64,000 bases of DNA from Rhizobiales bacterium Ga0077537 (GCA_001464955.1 LNEM01000009.1:1-64000), one strand, 5' to 3'; positions 35,679-46,903 are shown, counted from the stretch's first letter. The notes: generated from the sequence alone by a model not told the origin. Program-made: numbers and translations.

Positions 35679-36287
35679 TCATTCCGCCCGTGTTTCGATC
35701 AGTTCCGCATCGAGCGAATAGCCGGCCTCGGCCAGGCCCGTGAAGGCGATCTTGGTCTGCATGCGGCCCGTGACCCAGACCGGGTCGAACGAGCCCTTGA
35801 CCTCGAAACCCGCCTCGCTCTTCACGTAGACGAGTTGGTTCGCTGGCGGCGGCGGCACGTGGATGCATGCGCCGACGAACGGCACCAGCAGAAACTCCCG
35901 GACCTTGGTGGCGTCGAAGTCGAGGGGCACGACGTAGCCGCCGATCCTGACGCGCTGGCCATCGAGCGCTTCGACGACGGCGGGCGGCTCGCCTGCGCCC
36001 GGCTGGGGCAGGGCGCCCGGCGACAGCCACCGGCCTTCGGAAATCTGCGGATCGTGGTTCGGGTTGCCGCCGTCCTTCGGGCGGTTGGCGAGAAACGACT
36101 TCAGGCCGCCGGCTTTCGGCCCCGTCGGTGGGGGCACGAGATCCGCCCACTTGAGGGCTCGCGGAGGGTCGGCCGCATGCACGGCCGGGACACCGGCGGC
36201 GAGCCAGGCCGCGAGGGCCGCCACAGCCATGCCCATGGCGCGCCGGGATCTGACCGGATCTTTGCGGGTCTGCCGCGCGACAGCCAT
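35679..36287 (-). CDS. DUF3299 exported protein
   Basis: A 202-residue protein with an N-terminal signal peptide (hydrophobic ~18-38, ending AVHAAD). The core carries RIGGYVVPLDFDATKVREFLLVPFVGACIHVPPPPANQ, the DUF3299 hallmark, with a Cys-Ile-His metal-like motif. It follows GGAGGAG. DUF3299 genes commonly accompany DUF2796 and an ABC transporter in zinc-responsive loci of Gammaproteobacteria. It is the last gene of the four-gene minus-strand block. Confidence 0.85.
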   Translation of the reverse strand: MAVARQTRKDPVRSRRAMGMAVAALAAWLAAGVPAVHAADPPRALKWADLVPPPTGPKAGGLKSFLANRPKDGGNPNHDPQISEGRWLSPGALPQPGAGEPPAVVEALDGQRVRIGGYVVPLDFDATKVREFLLVPFVGACIHVPPPPANQLVYVKSEAGFEVKGSFDPVWVTGRMQTKIAFTGLAEAGYSLDAELIETRAE

Positions 36288-36306
36288 CGTCTCCTCCCTC
36301 GCAGTC

Positions 36307-37566
36307 TCACACGCGCACGGTCATGCCGTCCGCGAGCGACAACCGATAGGCGCGCACCGCCGGGACGAGACCAGCCAGCACGCCAGCCACCACGATGGCC
36401 GCCAGCGTACCGATCTCCCCCCATGTCGGCGGATCGATGGCGAGATGCAAGCCGTACATGCGGTCGATCGCAGGTCGGGCAAGCCAGAGGCCCGCGTAGG
36501 TGAGGCCGGCGCCGAGGATCACGCCCGCCAGCGACAGCACGCCGGCCTCGGCCGACAGCAGGCCCAGCACCGTGCCGGGACGGGCGCCGACAGCGCGCAG
36601 GATAGCCATCTCCCTGCGGCGTTCGTTCAATGTCGTCAGGATCATCGTGGTCAGGCCGAGCAGTGCGGTCGCGACGACCATCCACGAGACGACCGACAAT
36701 GCGGTCTCGGCGATGCCGACGAGGCTCCAGAGCTCCTGCAGCGCCGCGCCGGGGATGATCGCGATCAACGCTTCGCGCGGATAGTCGTTGATGGCGCGCT
36801 GCAGCCGGAAGGTCGCGAGGCGCGAGTTGAGGCCGATCAGGGCCGCGGTGATGGCCTTGGGTTTCAGATCGAGTTGGCGGACCTCCTCGGCGGTGACCGA
36901 CTGGCCGGGAATTCTGCCGCCGCCCTGCCAATCCACGTGAATGGCCTCGATGGCCTCCAGGCTGACGTGGACGGTGCGGTCGACGGGCGTTCCGGTGCGG
37001 GCGAGGACGCCCGAGATGCGGAACGGCTTGTCGTCGTGCTCGACGAAGGAGACCGAACCCAGACCGTGGGCGATGACGATCCTGTCGCCCACCTTGTAGC
37101 CGAGGCTGGCCGCCACCTCGGCGCCGACGACGGCGTCGAACAGATCCTCGAACCGGCGTCCATCGGCGAACTTCAGGGTGCTCGTCCGCCGGTAGCGGTA
37201 GCGGTCGAAATACTCGGGCGTCGTGCCGAGGACGCGGAACCCGCGATGGCTGTCACCGAGCGACAACGGCACGGCCCACGCCACCTCCGGCTGGCGACGG
37301 ATCTCGTCGTAGCTCGCCCAGGTGATGTTGTTGGTCGCGTTGCCGATGCGGAAAATCGAGTAGAGCAGCAGTTGCAGGCTGCCGGTGCGGGCGCCGACGA
37401 TGAGATCGGTCCCCGAGATGGTGTCGGCAAAGCTCTGGCGGGCGCCGGTGCGCACCTTCTCGACGCTGAGCAGCAGCATGATGCTGAAGGCGATCGCGAG
37501 CACGGTGAGGAGTGCGGTGACCCAGCGGTTGGCGAGCGACTGCAAGGCGAGCCGGAGGACGATCAT
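36307..37566 (-). CDS. FtsX-like (MacB-type) ABC transporter permease
   Basis: A 419-residue permease with one N-terminal transmembrane segment (~15-37), a large periplasmic domain (~40-270) and three C-terminal transmembrane segments (~290-315, 345-370 and 385-410). NERRREMAILRAVGA is the conserved coupling motif of FtsX/MacB proteins. Such permeases usually transmit force to the periplasm or shuttle lipoproteins rather than import small solutes. The ATG overlaps the ATPase stop, so they form one transporter. Confidence 0.88.
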   Translation of the reverse strand: MIVLRLALQSLANRWVTALLTVLAIAFSIMLLLSVEKVRTGARQSFADTISGTDLIVGARTGSLQLLLYSIFRIGNATNNITWASYDEIRRQPEVAWAVPLSLGDSHRGFRVLGTTPEYFDRYRYRRTSTLKFADGRRFEDLFDAVVGAEVAASLGYKVGDRIVIAHGLGSVSFVEHDDKPFRISGVLARTGTPVDRTVHVSLEAIEAIHVDWQGGGRIPGQSVTAEEVRQLDLKPKAITAALIGLNSRLATFRLQRAINDYPREALIAIIPGAALQELWSLVGIAETALSVVSWMVVATALLGLTTMILTTLNERRREMAILRAVGARPGTVLGLLSAEAGVLSLAGVILGAGLTYAGLWLARPAIDRMYGLHLAIDPPTWGEIGTLAAIVVAGVLAGLVPAVRAYRLSLADGMTVRV

Positions 37567-38297
37567 GGATGCCTCGCGGGTGCGGTAGCCGTGACGTCAG
37601 CCTGGGCGCGGATGATCGACTGAAGGGGCACGACGCGGTCGAAGTGGGCGGCCAGCGCGGGGTCGTGGCTCACCATCAGCACACCGCCGCCGCCAGCGCG
37701 CGCCTCATCGAGGACGAGGCTCAGGAACTGGTCGCGGGTTTCGGGATCGAGGGCTGACGTGGGTTCGTCGGCGATGATCAGTGCCGGGCGGCCGATCAGG
37801 GCGCGTGCCGCCGCCACGCGCTGCTGCTGGCCGACGCTGAGATCGGATGCGCGCCGGGTGGCGATGGCGTCCGGCGGCAGTCCGAGATGATGCAGCAAGC
37901 GGCGGGCTTCGCCGACCTGGGCTGCCGGAGAGCCGATCCGCTGCCGGCGTTCGGGAGCAAAACTCAGCGGCAGGAGCACGTTGTCGATCGCGGAGCCGTA
38001 GGGCAGCAGATTGAACATCTGGAAGATCACGCCCATGTGCTCGGCGCGAAGGCGGTCGCGCCGAGCCGACGTGAGTGTGGTCAAGTCCGTTCCGAGCACG
38101 TGGATGTGGCCGGTTTCCGGGGCAGCAATGCCGGCCAGCAGAGCCAGCAAGGTCGATTTGCCGGTTCCCGACGGTCCGACCAGCAGCACGCGTTCGGCGG
38201 CCGCCATGTGGAAGGCCGGGATGTCGAGCCGGAAACTCCCGCTGCGGGTCCACCGGTAGGCGACGTCCGAGACCGAAATCAGGCCTTCTCGATGCAC
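37563..38297 (-). CDS. ABC transporter ATP-binding protein (LolD/MacB class)
   Basis: A 244-residue ATPase. Walker A is GPSGTGKSTLLALLAG, the signature LSVGQQQRVAAARAL, and Walker B ALIIADEPTSALD. It starts at GTG 38297, 7 bases after the DUF2796 stop, and its end overlaps the permease gene. The partner is an FtsX-like permease, placing the pair in the LolCDE/MacB type. With DUF2796 and DUF3299 the likely setting is zinc homeostasis. Confidence 0.9.
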   Translation of the reverse strand: MHREGLISVSDVAYRWTRSGSFRLDIPAFHMAAAERVLLVGPSGTGKSTLLALLAGIAAPETGHIHVLGTDLTTLTSARRDRLRAEHMGVIFQMFNLLPYGSAIDNVLLPLSFAPERRQRIGSPAAQVGEARRLLHHLGLPPDAIATRRASDLSVGQQQRVAAARALIGRPALIIADEPTSALDPETRDQFLSLVLDEARAGGGGVLMVSHDPALAAHFDRVVPLQSIIRAQADVTATAPARHP

Positions 38298-38304
38298 GGT
38301 GTCC

Positions 38305-38901
38305 TCAGATCGTACCGGCCAGACTGAGCACCGGCTTCCTTCGGGTCAGCTCCGTGCTCGTCTGTCCTTTCGGGCCGATCACGGTAACGGTGAGCTTATC
38401 CGCGCCTTTGAACGTCTTGAAGTACCCGAACGTCAAGTCCGACAACTTGTCGAGTGATGCGCAGGCGAGGCGCCAGGTGGCCTTGAACTCCGAGTGGGCG
38501 TGATCGTCCTTGCCCGCCTTTTTGGCGCCTGGCTTGGGTTCTGAGGTGGCCTTGTCCGCCTTGCCGGCCTCGGCGGCGGCTCCGATCAGCTCGACCTTCG
38601 CCTCGGCGAGCGTGCAGCCGGCAGCGGCCGACGGGGTGACGATGCCTGCGAGGCCCGAGAGGCGCGCCTTGGCATCCTCGATCGCCTTGCGCTGCCTGGC
38701 GTTCGAGGGGGCGTGTTCGAAGCCGACGATGTCGTGGGCAGGGACCTCCAGCTCCATCTGCACCGACGCATTCTCGATGGCGATGGCGAGCTTGCCGGCG
38801 CCGTGCTCGTGGGCATCGACGTGGCGGCGTGGGCCGTGGGCGAATGACGGTGTCGCCATGGCGGCCACGAGGGCGATCATCGTGACGGTGCGGATCTGCA
38901 T
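38305..38901 (-). CDS. DUF2796 (ZrgA-like) zinc-binding exported protein
   Basis: A 198-residue periplasmic protein with a signal peptide (cleavage near SFAHG). Right after it comes a His-rich segment (HGPRRHVDAHEHGAG) that could hold zinc, and a second His-containing loop (KDDHAHSE) lies in the middle. LAIAIENASVQMELEVPAHDIVGFEHAP is typical of DUF2796. In Vibrio a homologue (ZrgA) belongs to a zinc-responsive locus with an ABC transporter. The gene is the first of the block, with a Zur-like site 21 bases upstream. Confidence 0.88.
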   Translation of the reverse strand: MQIRTVTMIALVAAMATPSFAHGPRRHVDAHEHGAGKLAIAIENASVQMELEVPAHDIVGFEHAPSNARQRKAIEDAKARLSGLAGIVTPSAAAGCTLAEAKVELIGAAAEAGKADKATSEPKPGAKKAGKDDHAHSEFKATWRLACASLDKLSDLTFGYFKTFKGADKLTVTVIGPKGQTSTELTRRKPVLSLAGTI

Positions 38902-38922
38902 CGGGTCGGCTCCTCGACAAAA

Positions 38923-38937
38923 TGTAATAACATTACA
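38923..38937 (-). promoter_or_regulatory. Zur-like operator
   Basis: TGTAATAACATTACA has perfect 6-base inverted arms around a 3-base centre and is AT-rich in a GC-rich region. It resembles Zur boxes, which repress zinc-uptake genes when zinc is plentiful. It lies 21 bases upstream of the DUF2796 ATG, within the expected promoter. No zur gene is in the window. Confidence 0.55.
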
Positions 38938-39011
38938 ATAGGTGAGGGGACGCGGCAGAACAATGGCGGCCGACGGTCCGCCGGTGTCGCGCCCTCCCGA
39001 GGTCTGACCGG

Positions 39012-40730
39012 CTAACGGGCGACGCCTAGTCCCAGAGCCGTGGCGAGCGCCCGGAACACTCGGGTGTTGTCGATCCGGCCGCGGAACTGATCGGCGCCCG
39101 GCCCCGTCGCCGTCAGGATCACGTCTTCGCCGCTGTGCACGCCACTGGTGGCGCGGGTCGGCAGATTGCCGATGCGGCGCGCGGCGCCCGGCGCGGCGCA
39201 GGTCTGCTCGTCGCCCGGCTTGTTGGGATTGGCGAGAAACGGGCGGCCCGCGTCGCAGTGATCCGGATAGGCGGAGAACGTGAACGCGAGCCGCCGGCCG
39301 ACGTCGATGCTCGGCGGATAGCCGTCCGCATCGGGGGCCGCGTAGGCCGGAAAGCCGGCATGCTGGTAGATGCCGAGCTTCTCCCGGAGCGTCGTGCCGG
39401 GTCTGCTGTCGTCGTAGGTGCCGATGATGGAGACCGGGTGCGTATGATCCGGGACGACGACGATCAGCGTGTCGTTGCGGGGGGCAGCCCAAGCCTTCGC
39501 CGCGGCGACCGCGTTGTCGAGCATGATGGTATCGAAGACGGAGCGCTCCCAGTCGAGCGCGTGGGCGTACTTGTCGATCATCCCGGATTCGACCAGCAGC
39601 ACGAAGCCTTGCGGAGTGCGTTCCAGAAGCGCGATGGCGGACTGCACCTGCTCGACCAGATCCGGCTGCTCGGGAAAGCGGGAGACGGTGCCCTTCTTGA
39701 GCTGCCGGCGGTCGAGGGCGCCGTCCATGTTGCCCGTATTGAACAGGCCGAGGAGGCGGCGCGTCGCGGGATCGGCGGCCGCCTTCGTCATGTCGCTTCC
39801 GGTTGCGACCAGACGGTAGCCGGCGACCTCGAAACGCGCGAGGTAGTCGACGTTGTCGGTGCGACGACCGGTCGGCGCCGGCAGGAACGAGGCGCTGCCA
39901 CCGCCGAGGATGACCTCTGGCGCCGCCTCGAACAACATCTCGGTGATGCGGGCATAGGCGCGGCGATCGCGGGTGTGGGCATAGAACGCCGCCGGCGTGG
40001 CGTCCTGGATCTCGGTGTTGGTGACGACGCCGACGGCCTTGCCCTGCAGACGGCGCGCAAGGGTGCTCAGCAGCTCGACCTTCGGGTGGCCGTCGGCGGA
40101 GGTGTTGCGGGCGCAGTAGACGCCGATGGCGGCGGTGCAGGTCTTGTGCCCGGTCGTATAGGCCGAGGCGGAGTTGGCGCTGTCTGTGATGATCGAGTCC
40201 GTGCCGGCGGTCGAGACGAGGGCCATGTGCGGCATGTCGTCGATGGCGAGTTCGCCGCCGTAGCGGCCCTGACGGATGCCCTTCGACAGAATGCGGGCCG
40301 CCACGCGATGGGCATTGGACAGGCCGTCGGCAACGAAGAGGATGACGTTGCGAGCGCGGGCCGGGGGCGTTTCGAACACCTCCCAGGTGACCTCGGCCGA
40401 GATGGCGCCGCGGCGCGCCACGACGCGGTAGGTCCCCGGCGCGGTGAGGGTCGCGTCGCGCAGCCAGACAGCGGTATGCCTGTTGCCGTCCTCGTTGGGG
40501 ACGGTCAGCGGCGCGCGGCCCAGAACGTCGGTCGCGGGGCGGCCGTTGATTGTGATCTCTACCGGGGCGGCGGCAGCGTCGGCATCCGCGGCATCCTCGG
40601 GCATCTCGACCTTCAGGTCGAAGCGGGCACCCGAGAGGATCTCGGCGCGGTCGAGCGGATAGATCGTCTGAGCCAGCGCGACGGGGCTCGCCAGGGCGGC
40701 GCAGAGGAGGACGAACACCAGATGCAGCAT
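39012..40730 (-). CDS. PhoA-family alkaline phosphatase
   Basis: A 572-residue periplasmic phosphatase with a signal peptide (ending near ALAQT). An N-terminal beta-rich domain (~25-130) precedes the catalytic domain: [11 protein letters not shown] supplies the first metal Asp, and the phospho-acceptor is in [28 protein letters not shown] and [10 protein letters not shown] provide zinc ligands. An insertion near the C-terminus (~470-530) differs from E. coli PhoA. The ATG at 40728-40730 precedes the signal peptide. It lies next to the zinc-type block on the same strand, 75 bases upstream of the Zur-like site. Confidence 0.88.
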   Translation of the reverse strand: MLHLVFVLLCAALASPVALAQTIYPLDRAEILSGARFDLKVEMPEDAADADAAAAPVEITINGRPATDVLGRAPLTVPNEDGNRHTAVWLRDATLTAPGTYRVVARRGAISAEVTWEVFETPPARARNVILFVADGLSNAHRVAARILSKGIRQGRYGGELAIDDMPHMALVSTAGTDSIITDSANSASAYTTGHKTCTAAIGVYCARNTSADGHPKVELLSTLARRLQGKAVGVVTNTEIQDATPAAFYAHTRDRRAYARITEMLFEAAPEVILGGGSASFLPAPTGRRTDNVDYLARFEVAGYRLVATGSDMTKAAADPATRRLLGLFNTGNMDGALDRRQLKKGTVSRFPEQPDLVEQVQSAIALLERTPQGFVLLVESGMIDKYAHALDWERSVFDTIMLDNAVAAAKAWAAPRNDTLIVVVPDHTHPVSIIGTYDDSRPGTTLREKLGIYQHAGFPAYAAPDADGYPPSIDVGRRLAFTFSAYPDHCDAGRPFLANPNKPGDEQTCAAPGAARRIGNLPTRATSGVHSGEDVILTATGPGADQFRGRIDNTRVFRALATALGLGVAR

Positions 40731-40865
40731 GGTTTTCCCACGTCCGGGCGGACCGTCGCGACCGGGGAGGGGCCCCCGAATGGGGTTGACCGGCGCCACC
40801 CCGGCAGCCTACGACCTCGCGAAGCTCATTCGTGCGTTCACTCAGGTCAGGATAGACGCGAGACC

Positions 40866-41693
40866 ATGACAGCCGGAAGTCGCATCGATGCGCGCTTCGC
40901 CGCGCTCCGCAAGGAGGGTCGCGCCGGGCTCGTGACATTCCTGACCGCCGGTGACCCGGACCTCGAAACGTCGGCGCGCATCCTCGACGGGCTGCCGGCG
41001 GCGGGCGCCGACGTCATCGAACTCGGCATGCCGTTCTCCGATCCGATGGCCGACGGTCCCGCCATTCAGGCCGCGTCGCAGCGGGCGCTTGCCGCCGGCA
41101 TGACGCTCCGGAAGACACTCGCGATGGTTGCCCGGTTTCGCGAACGGGACGCGACCACGCCGATCATTCTCATGGGATACTACAACCCGATCTATGTCTT
41201 TCCGGCACCCGCGTTTCTCGATGCCGCGAAGGCCGCAGGCGTCGACGGGCTGATCGTCGTGGACGTGCCGCCGGAAGCCGACGACGAGCTGTGCCTGCCG
41301 GCGCGCGACCGGGGGCTCGCGTTCATCCGGCTCGCGACGCCGACGACGGATGACCGCCGCCTGCCGCAAGTGCTCGCGAATGCGTCCGGCTTCGTCTACT
41401 ACGTGTCGATCACGGGGATCACGGGAGCTGCGGCTCCAGTGGCAAGCGACGTCCATGCACAAGTCCGGCGCATCAAGTCGCAGACGCAGCTTCCGGTTGC
41501 GGTCGGCTTTGGAGTGCGAACGCCGGAGCAGGCCCGTACCATCGCCGCCGGAGCCGACGCGGTGGTGGTCGGATCGGCGCTGGTAACCAAACTGCAGGAG
41601 TCCCTCGGGCCGGGAGACAAGGCCGGTCCCGGGACGGTCTCCGGAGTGCTAGACTTGGTAAAGGAGCTCGGCCAAGCCCTGCGGACGCGCTGA
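40866..41693 (+). CDS. trpA: tryptophan synthase alpha subunit
   Basis: A 275-residue TrpA that cleaves indole-3-glycerol phosphate and passes indole to TrpB. The catalytic Glu is in [18 protein letters not shown], and the catalytic Asp in [15 protein letters not shown]. The glycine loop around [11 protein letters not shown] and the phosphate-site VVVGSALV are present. TrpB and trpF, usually just upstream in Rhizobiales, are missing here and the alkaline phosphatase gene takes their place. accD follows at 108 bases. Confidence 0.96.
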   Translation: MTAGSRIDARFAALRKEGRAGLVTFLTAGDPDLETSARILDGLPAAGADVIELGMPFSDPMADGPAIQAASQRALAAGMTLRKTLAMVARFRERDATTPIILMGYYNPIYVFPAPAFLDAAKAAGVDGLIVVDVPPEADDELCLPARDRGLAFIRLATPTTDDRRLPQVLANASGFVYYVSITGITGAAAPVASDVHAQVRRIKSQTQLPVAVGFGVRTPEQARTIAAGADAVVVGSALVTKLQESLGPGDKAGPGTVSGVLDLVKELGQALRTR

Positions 41694-41801
41694 GCGGACG
41701 CCCTGGGCGCGTGGCCGTCATATGCGGTTCGCGGCTGATCGGATCTCGCTCCGACGGCGCACTCAACGGCATATGTGCCTGGGTTCAAGGAGCCTAGAGA
41801 G

Positions 41802-42890
41802 TTGAACTGGATCAACAACGTCGTTCCGCCGAAAATCCGCAGCCTGCTCACGACGCGGCGTGAGCCGCCAGACGATTTCTGGCGCAAGTGCGGCGGTTGC
41901 GGACAGATGACGGACAAGAAAGCGCTGGAGCAGAACCAGTTCGTGTTCCCGTGCTGCAACCACCACGACCGGGTGGATGCCAAGTCGCGGCTGAAGTTGC
42001 TGTTCGACAAAGGTGAGTTCACGATCGTGGCGGCGCCCGAAGTGCCGCTCGATCCACTGAAGTTTCGTGACGGGAAGCGGTATACCGACCGCCTGAAGGA
42101 AGCCAAGACCAAGACCGAGCTGACGGACGCGGTGCTGATCGGCGAAGGGACGCTCGACGGTCGCCCGATCGTGGCGGCGGCGCAGGATTTCCGGTTCATG
42201 GGCGGCTCGCTCGGCATGGCGGCCGGCGAGGCCGTCGCGACGGCGATGGAGCATGCCGTGGACAAGCGGGCGCCGTTCATCCTGTTCGCGGCGTCGGGTG
42301 GCGCACGCATGCAGGAAGGCATCCTGTCGCTGATGCAGATGCCGCGGACGACCATCGGTGTCCGCCGGCTCAGAGCCGCTCGGCTCCCCTACATCGTCGT
42401 GCTCACCGATCCGACGACCGGCGGCGTGACCGCGTCCTACGCGATGCTCGGGGACGTCCACATCGCCGAGCCAGGGGCGCTCATCTGCTTCGCCGGACCG
42501 CGGGTCATCGAGCAGACGATCCGCGAGCAGCTGCCAGAAGGTTTCCAGCGGGCCGAGTATCTGCTGGCGCATGGCATGGTCGACATGGTCGTGCATCGCC
42601 ACAAGCTCCGGGAAACGCTGTCGCGCGTCGTCCGTGTGCTCGGGAGCGGCCAGGGTGATACATCAGGGCGTGCGAAGGGCTTGCGGGGCGCGCGCGGGCG
42701 GGCGAATGGCCACTTCAACGGTTCGGCGCTCGACGGCAAGGAGATGGAAGCGCTCGCCCGAGAGGGTAATGCGCTGATCGAACCGGTGGCCGACGAGGAG
42801 CGCTTCCCCTCGCGGAAGGCAGACGTGCGGACCGGGCGCGGCGACGACGGCAAGCCCAAGAGCGGGGGCGGGGCCAAGGGGACGGCGTGA
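41802..42890 (+). CDS. accD: acetyl-CoA carboxylase carboxyltransferase subunit beta
   Basis: A 362-residue AccD that transfers carbon dioxide from biotin to acetyl-CoA in the first step of fatty acid synthesis. The start is taken as TTG at 41802 after AAGGAG, matching the family opening (M)[11 protein letters not shown]. The zinc ribbon shows CGGCG, but the second pair reads FVFPCCNHH instead of the usual CPxC, so one ligand is shifted or lost. [31 protein letters not shown] and [11 protein letters not shown] are intact. The C-terminal tail (~285-362) is Gly/Arg-rich and longer than in E. coli. Confidence 0.95.
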   Translation: MNWINNVVPPKIRSLLTTRREPPDDFWRKCGGCGQMTDKKALEQNQFVFPCCNHHDRVDAKSRLKLLFDKGEFTIVAAPEVPLDPLKFRDGKRYTDRLKEAKTKTELTDAVLIGEGTLDGRPIVAAAQDFRFMGGSLGMAAGEAVATAMEHAVDKRAPFILFAASGGARMQEGILSLMQMPRTTIGVRRLRAARLPYIVVLTDPTTGGVTASYAMLGDVHIAEPGALICFAGPRVIEQTIREQLPEGFQRAEYLLAHGMVDMVVHRHKLRETLSRVVRVLGSGQGDTSGRAKGLRGARGRANGHFNGSALDGKEMEALAREGNALIEPVADEERFPSRKADVRTGRGDDGKPKSGGGAKGTA

Positions 42891-43022
42891 GGGATCGCCG
42901 GCTGCCGCGATCCAGCACCTCGCGCAAACACCCATCCGCGTGACTTAGATCGCGTCTTCTCGCATGGACCCGGACACCGCGGCCTCTGACGACCATCGAA
43001 ACGACGACTGGAGCGGGGGCCC

Positions 43023-44357
43023 ATGGCACGCCTCGACGAAACGCTTGCGAGACTGAAGGTCCTGCACCCGCTGTCGATCGACCTTTCGCTCGGGCGGATC
43101 GAACGACTGCTCGGCGAGCTTGGACACCCGGAGCGTCGGCTGCCGCCGGTGATCCATGTCGCCGGCACGAACGGCAAGGGCTCGGTGTCGGCGTTCCTCA
43201 AGGCCATGATCGAGGCGGCCGGAAAGCGCACACACCTCTACACGTCGCCACATCTCGTGCGCTTCGGCGAACGCATTCAGATCGCGGGACCGGCGGGACA
43301 ACCCGGCGCGCCGATCGGCGACGACGCCCTGATCGCATTGCTCGAGCGGGTGGAGCAGGTCAACGGCGGCGCACCGATCACGTTCTTCGAGATCACCACG
43401 GCGGCGGCGCTCCTCGCCTTTGCGGAATGCCCTGCCGATGCCGTCGTGCTGGAGGTGGGGCTCGGCGGGCGTCTCGATACGACGAACGTCGTGCCGCCGC
43501 CGCTCGTCTCGGTGATCACGCCCGTGGCGCTCGATCATGTGGAGCGGCTCGGCCCCACGATCGCGCACATCGCCGCAGAGAAGGCCGGCATCCTCAAGCG
43601 GGGCACGGTCTGCGTGACTGCGCGGCAGGCGCCTGAGGCGGAAGCCGTGATCGAGGAGCGGGCGCGGGCGCTGGGCGTGCGCCTCGTCAGGGCAGGCCAG
43701 GAGTTCGACGCGTTCCGGCAGGGCGGACGACTGGTCTTTCAGCAGGAGGATCAGTTGCTCGATCTGCCGTTGCCAGCACTGGTCGGGCGGCATCAGATCG
43801 GAAACGCGGGGGTCGCTATTGCTGCAGCGCTCGAGGCGAAGGCGCTGGGTGTCGACGAGGCAGCCATCGCGCGCGGGCTCGTCGAGGTGCGGTGGCCCGC
43901 CCGGATGCAGCGCCTCGCCTCCGGGCCGCTCGTCGAACGGGCAGGGGCGGACGCCGAACTCTGGCTCGACGGCGCGCATAATCCGGCGGGCGGGCTCGCA
44001 CTGGCCGAGACGCTCGCCGATCTCGACGAACGCAGCCCGCGCCCCGTCTGGCTCGTCGTCGGGATGATGGGGCAGAAGGACGCCACGCGCTTTCTCACCG
44101 CGTTCCGGGGCATCGTCGAGCAGGTCGTGACCGTGCCCATTCCGGGCGCCCATGAGACGCCGGCCGAGCCCGAGCAGATCGCCGCTCTCGCACGCAATCA
44201 GGGGCTCAGGGCCGAAACGGCACCGTCCGTGGAACTGGCGCTCGATCGCATCCGGTCGCTCCGCAAAGGTCCGGCGCGGATCGTCATCTGCGGCTCGCTC
44301 TATCTCGCAGGCCACGTGCTGGCTTTGCAGGACGGCGTCGCGGTGCAGACCAACTAG
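43023..44357 (+). CDS. folC: folylpolyglutamate synthase / dihydrofolate synthase
   Basis: A 444-residue Mur-ligase-type enzyme that adds glutamate to dihydropteroate and folates. The ATP loop is VAGTNGKGSVSAFL near residue 45, then YTSPHLVRFGERI, and VLEVGLGGRLDTTNVV with the catalytic residues. The C-terminal domain has DGAHNPAGG. The gene follows accD, the typical accD-folC order, though a 132-base gap separates them. Confidence 0.94.
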   Translation: MARLDETLARLKVLHPLSIDLSLGRIERLLGELGHPERRLPPVIHVAGTNGKGSVSAFLKAMIEAAGKRTHLYTSPHLVRFGERIQIAGPAGQPGAPIGDDALIALLERVEQVNGGAPITFFEITTAAALLAFAECPADAVVLEVGLGGRLDTTNVVPPPLVSVITPVALDHVERLGPTIAHIAAEKAGILKRGTVCVTARQAPEAEAVIEERARALGVRLVRAGQEFDAFRQGGRLVFQQEDQLLDLPLPALVGRHQIGNAGVAIAAALEAKALGVDEAAIARGLVEVRWPARMQRLASGPLVERAGADAELWLDGAHNPAGGLALAETLADLDERSPRPVWLVVGMMGQKDATRFLTAFRGIVEQVVTVPIPGAHETPAEPEQIAALARNQGLRAETAPSVELALDRIRSLRKGPARIVICGSLYLAGHVLALQDGVAVQTN

Positions 44358-44362
44358 GTCGC

Positions 44363-45466
44363 TCAGCGCGCCGCGGCGATGGCTGCCGGAAGCGCCTCGG
44401 CGAAGATGTCGAGGTCGCGGGCCGTACCCGCCGAGACGCGGATGCAGCGGTTCAATGGCGCCACACCCGGCATGCGTACGAAGACGCCACGGGCGATCAG
44501 CCCGTCGAGGATGCGCTTGGCGTAGGCGCCATCGCCGCCGCAATCCATGGTGACGAAGTTGGTGGCGCTCGGCAGTGGCGACAGGCCATGGGCGCGTCCT
44601 ATCGCGCCGATCCGGTCCCGGGCGGCGGCGACCCTCGCCACGACGTCGGCGAGATAGGCCCGGTCCGCGAGGGCCGCGAGCGCGCCGGCCTGGGCGATGC
44701 GATTGACGGAGAAGTGGTTGCGGATCTTGTCGAAGCTGCGCGCCAGGCGCTCCTCGGCGATGGCGTATGCGATGCGCGCGCCGGCCATGCCGTAGGCTTT
44801 GGAGAACGTGCGATACCGGATGACGTTCGGGCGCGTCACGTCGAGGCGCGGCGCGGTTCCCGCCGGCGCGAACTCACCGTAGGCCTCGTCCAGAACCAGA
44901 ACGGTCTCCTCGGGAATGGCGTCGATCAGCGCCTGCACGGCGTCGGCCGGCCACCAACTGCCCATGGGATTGTCGGGATTGGCGAAGAACACGAGCTTCG
45001 GCCGTTCGCGGCGAACCGCTGCGATCAGGCTCGCGGGGTCCTCGCGGTCGGCCACGTAGGGGACCGTGACCAGGCGGCCGCCGTAGCCCGTGACGTGGAA
45101 ATTGAAGGTCGGGTAGGCGCCGAGGGAGGTGACGACCGCGTCACCTGGCTCGACGAACAGGCGGACGGTGTAGCCGAAGAGCGAGTCGATCCCCTCGCCG
45201 ACGACGACGTTCGCCGGCGCGACGCCGAGGTGGGTCGCCAGCGCGGCCTTCACGTCGTGATTTTCGGGATCGCAGTACATCCAGCAGTCGGCGGCGGCGG
45301 CGGCCATGGCGGCGACGGCACGCGGGGAGGGGCCGAACACGCTCTCGTTGGCGCCGATCCGCGCCTTGAAGCGTTCGCCACGCGCGCGCTCCTGGGCTTC
45401 CGGACCCACGAACGGAACAAGTGCGGGCAGTGGAGCGCAGACGGAAGTGTAGCGCAGATCAGACAT
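44363..45466 (-). CDS. histidinol-phosphate aminotransferase-like PLP enzyme
   Basis: A 367-residue fold-type I aminotransferase of the HisC group. ANPDNPMGSWW, VLDEAYGEFA and the PLP lysine in RTFSKAYGMAGARIAYA are visible. HisC-like proteins also act on aromatic amino acids, and there are no his genes nearby, so the exact substrate is open. The ATG at 45464-45466 (MSDLRYTS) fits the family better than an upstream in-frame Met. It converges with folC 5 bases apart. Confidence 0.85.
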   Translation of the reverse strand: MSDLRYTSVCAPLPALVPFVGPEAQERARGERFKARIGANESVFGPSPRAVAAMAAAAADCWMYCDPENHDVKAALATHLGVAPANVVVGEGIDSLFGYTVRLFVEPGDAVVTSLGAYPTFNFHVTGYGGRLVTVPYVADREDPASLIAAVRRERPKLVFFANPDNPMGSWWPADAVQALIDAIPEETVLVLDEAYGEFAPAGTAPRLDVTRPNVIRYRTFSKAYGMAGARIAYAIAEERLARSFDKIRNHFSVNRIAQAGALAALADRAYLADVVARVAAARDRIGAIGRAHGLSPLPSATNFVTMDCGGDGAYAKRILDGLIARGVFVRMPGVAPLNRCIRVSAGTARDLDIFAEALPAAIAAAR

Positions 45467-45587
45467 CGTAAGGGCCTCGCGACACGTGTGCGCCCCGCAC
45501 TGTTCTGTCGCGAGGCTCGGCAAACTACGAGATGCGTATCCCAAAGTGTTCGATCGTCAAGAGCGCCGAGCGGCATTCGGGAGGGGT

Positions 45588-46772
<1,185 letters not shown>

Positions 46773-46903
46773 GTGCCGCCCCGCTCCCCTGGTCCGCTTC
46801 GGACATCTTAACGCCGCAGCGCACGATGGATCAAAGCGACCGCATGAACTATTCTTTCCGCATATCGCCAACGGCACAGCGCTCCGCGGACGGGACAACG
46901 ATC

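Noticed and set aside
38305-40938. 877-codon minus-strand frame running through DUF2796 and across the alkaline phosphatase gene
   Set aside because: Only the last 198 codons (from 38901) are the DUF2796 protein with a signal peptide; the remainder is a shadow of the phosphatase gene in another frame.
39135-41693. 852-codon plus-strand frame ending in trpA
   Set aside because: Only codons from 40866 match TrpA; the first part is antisense to the phosphatase.
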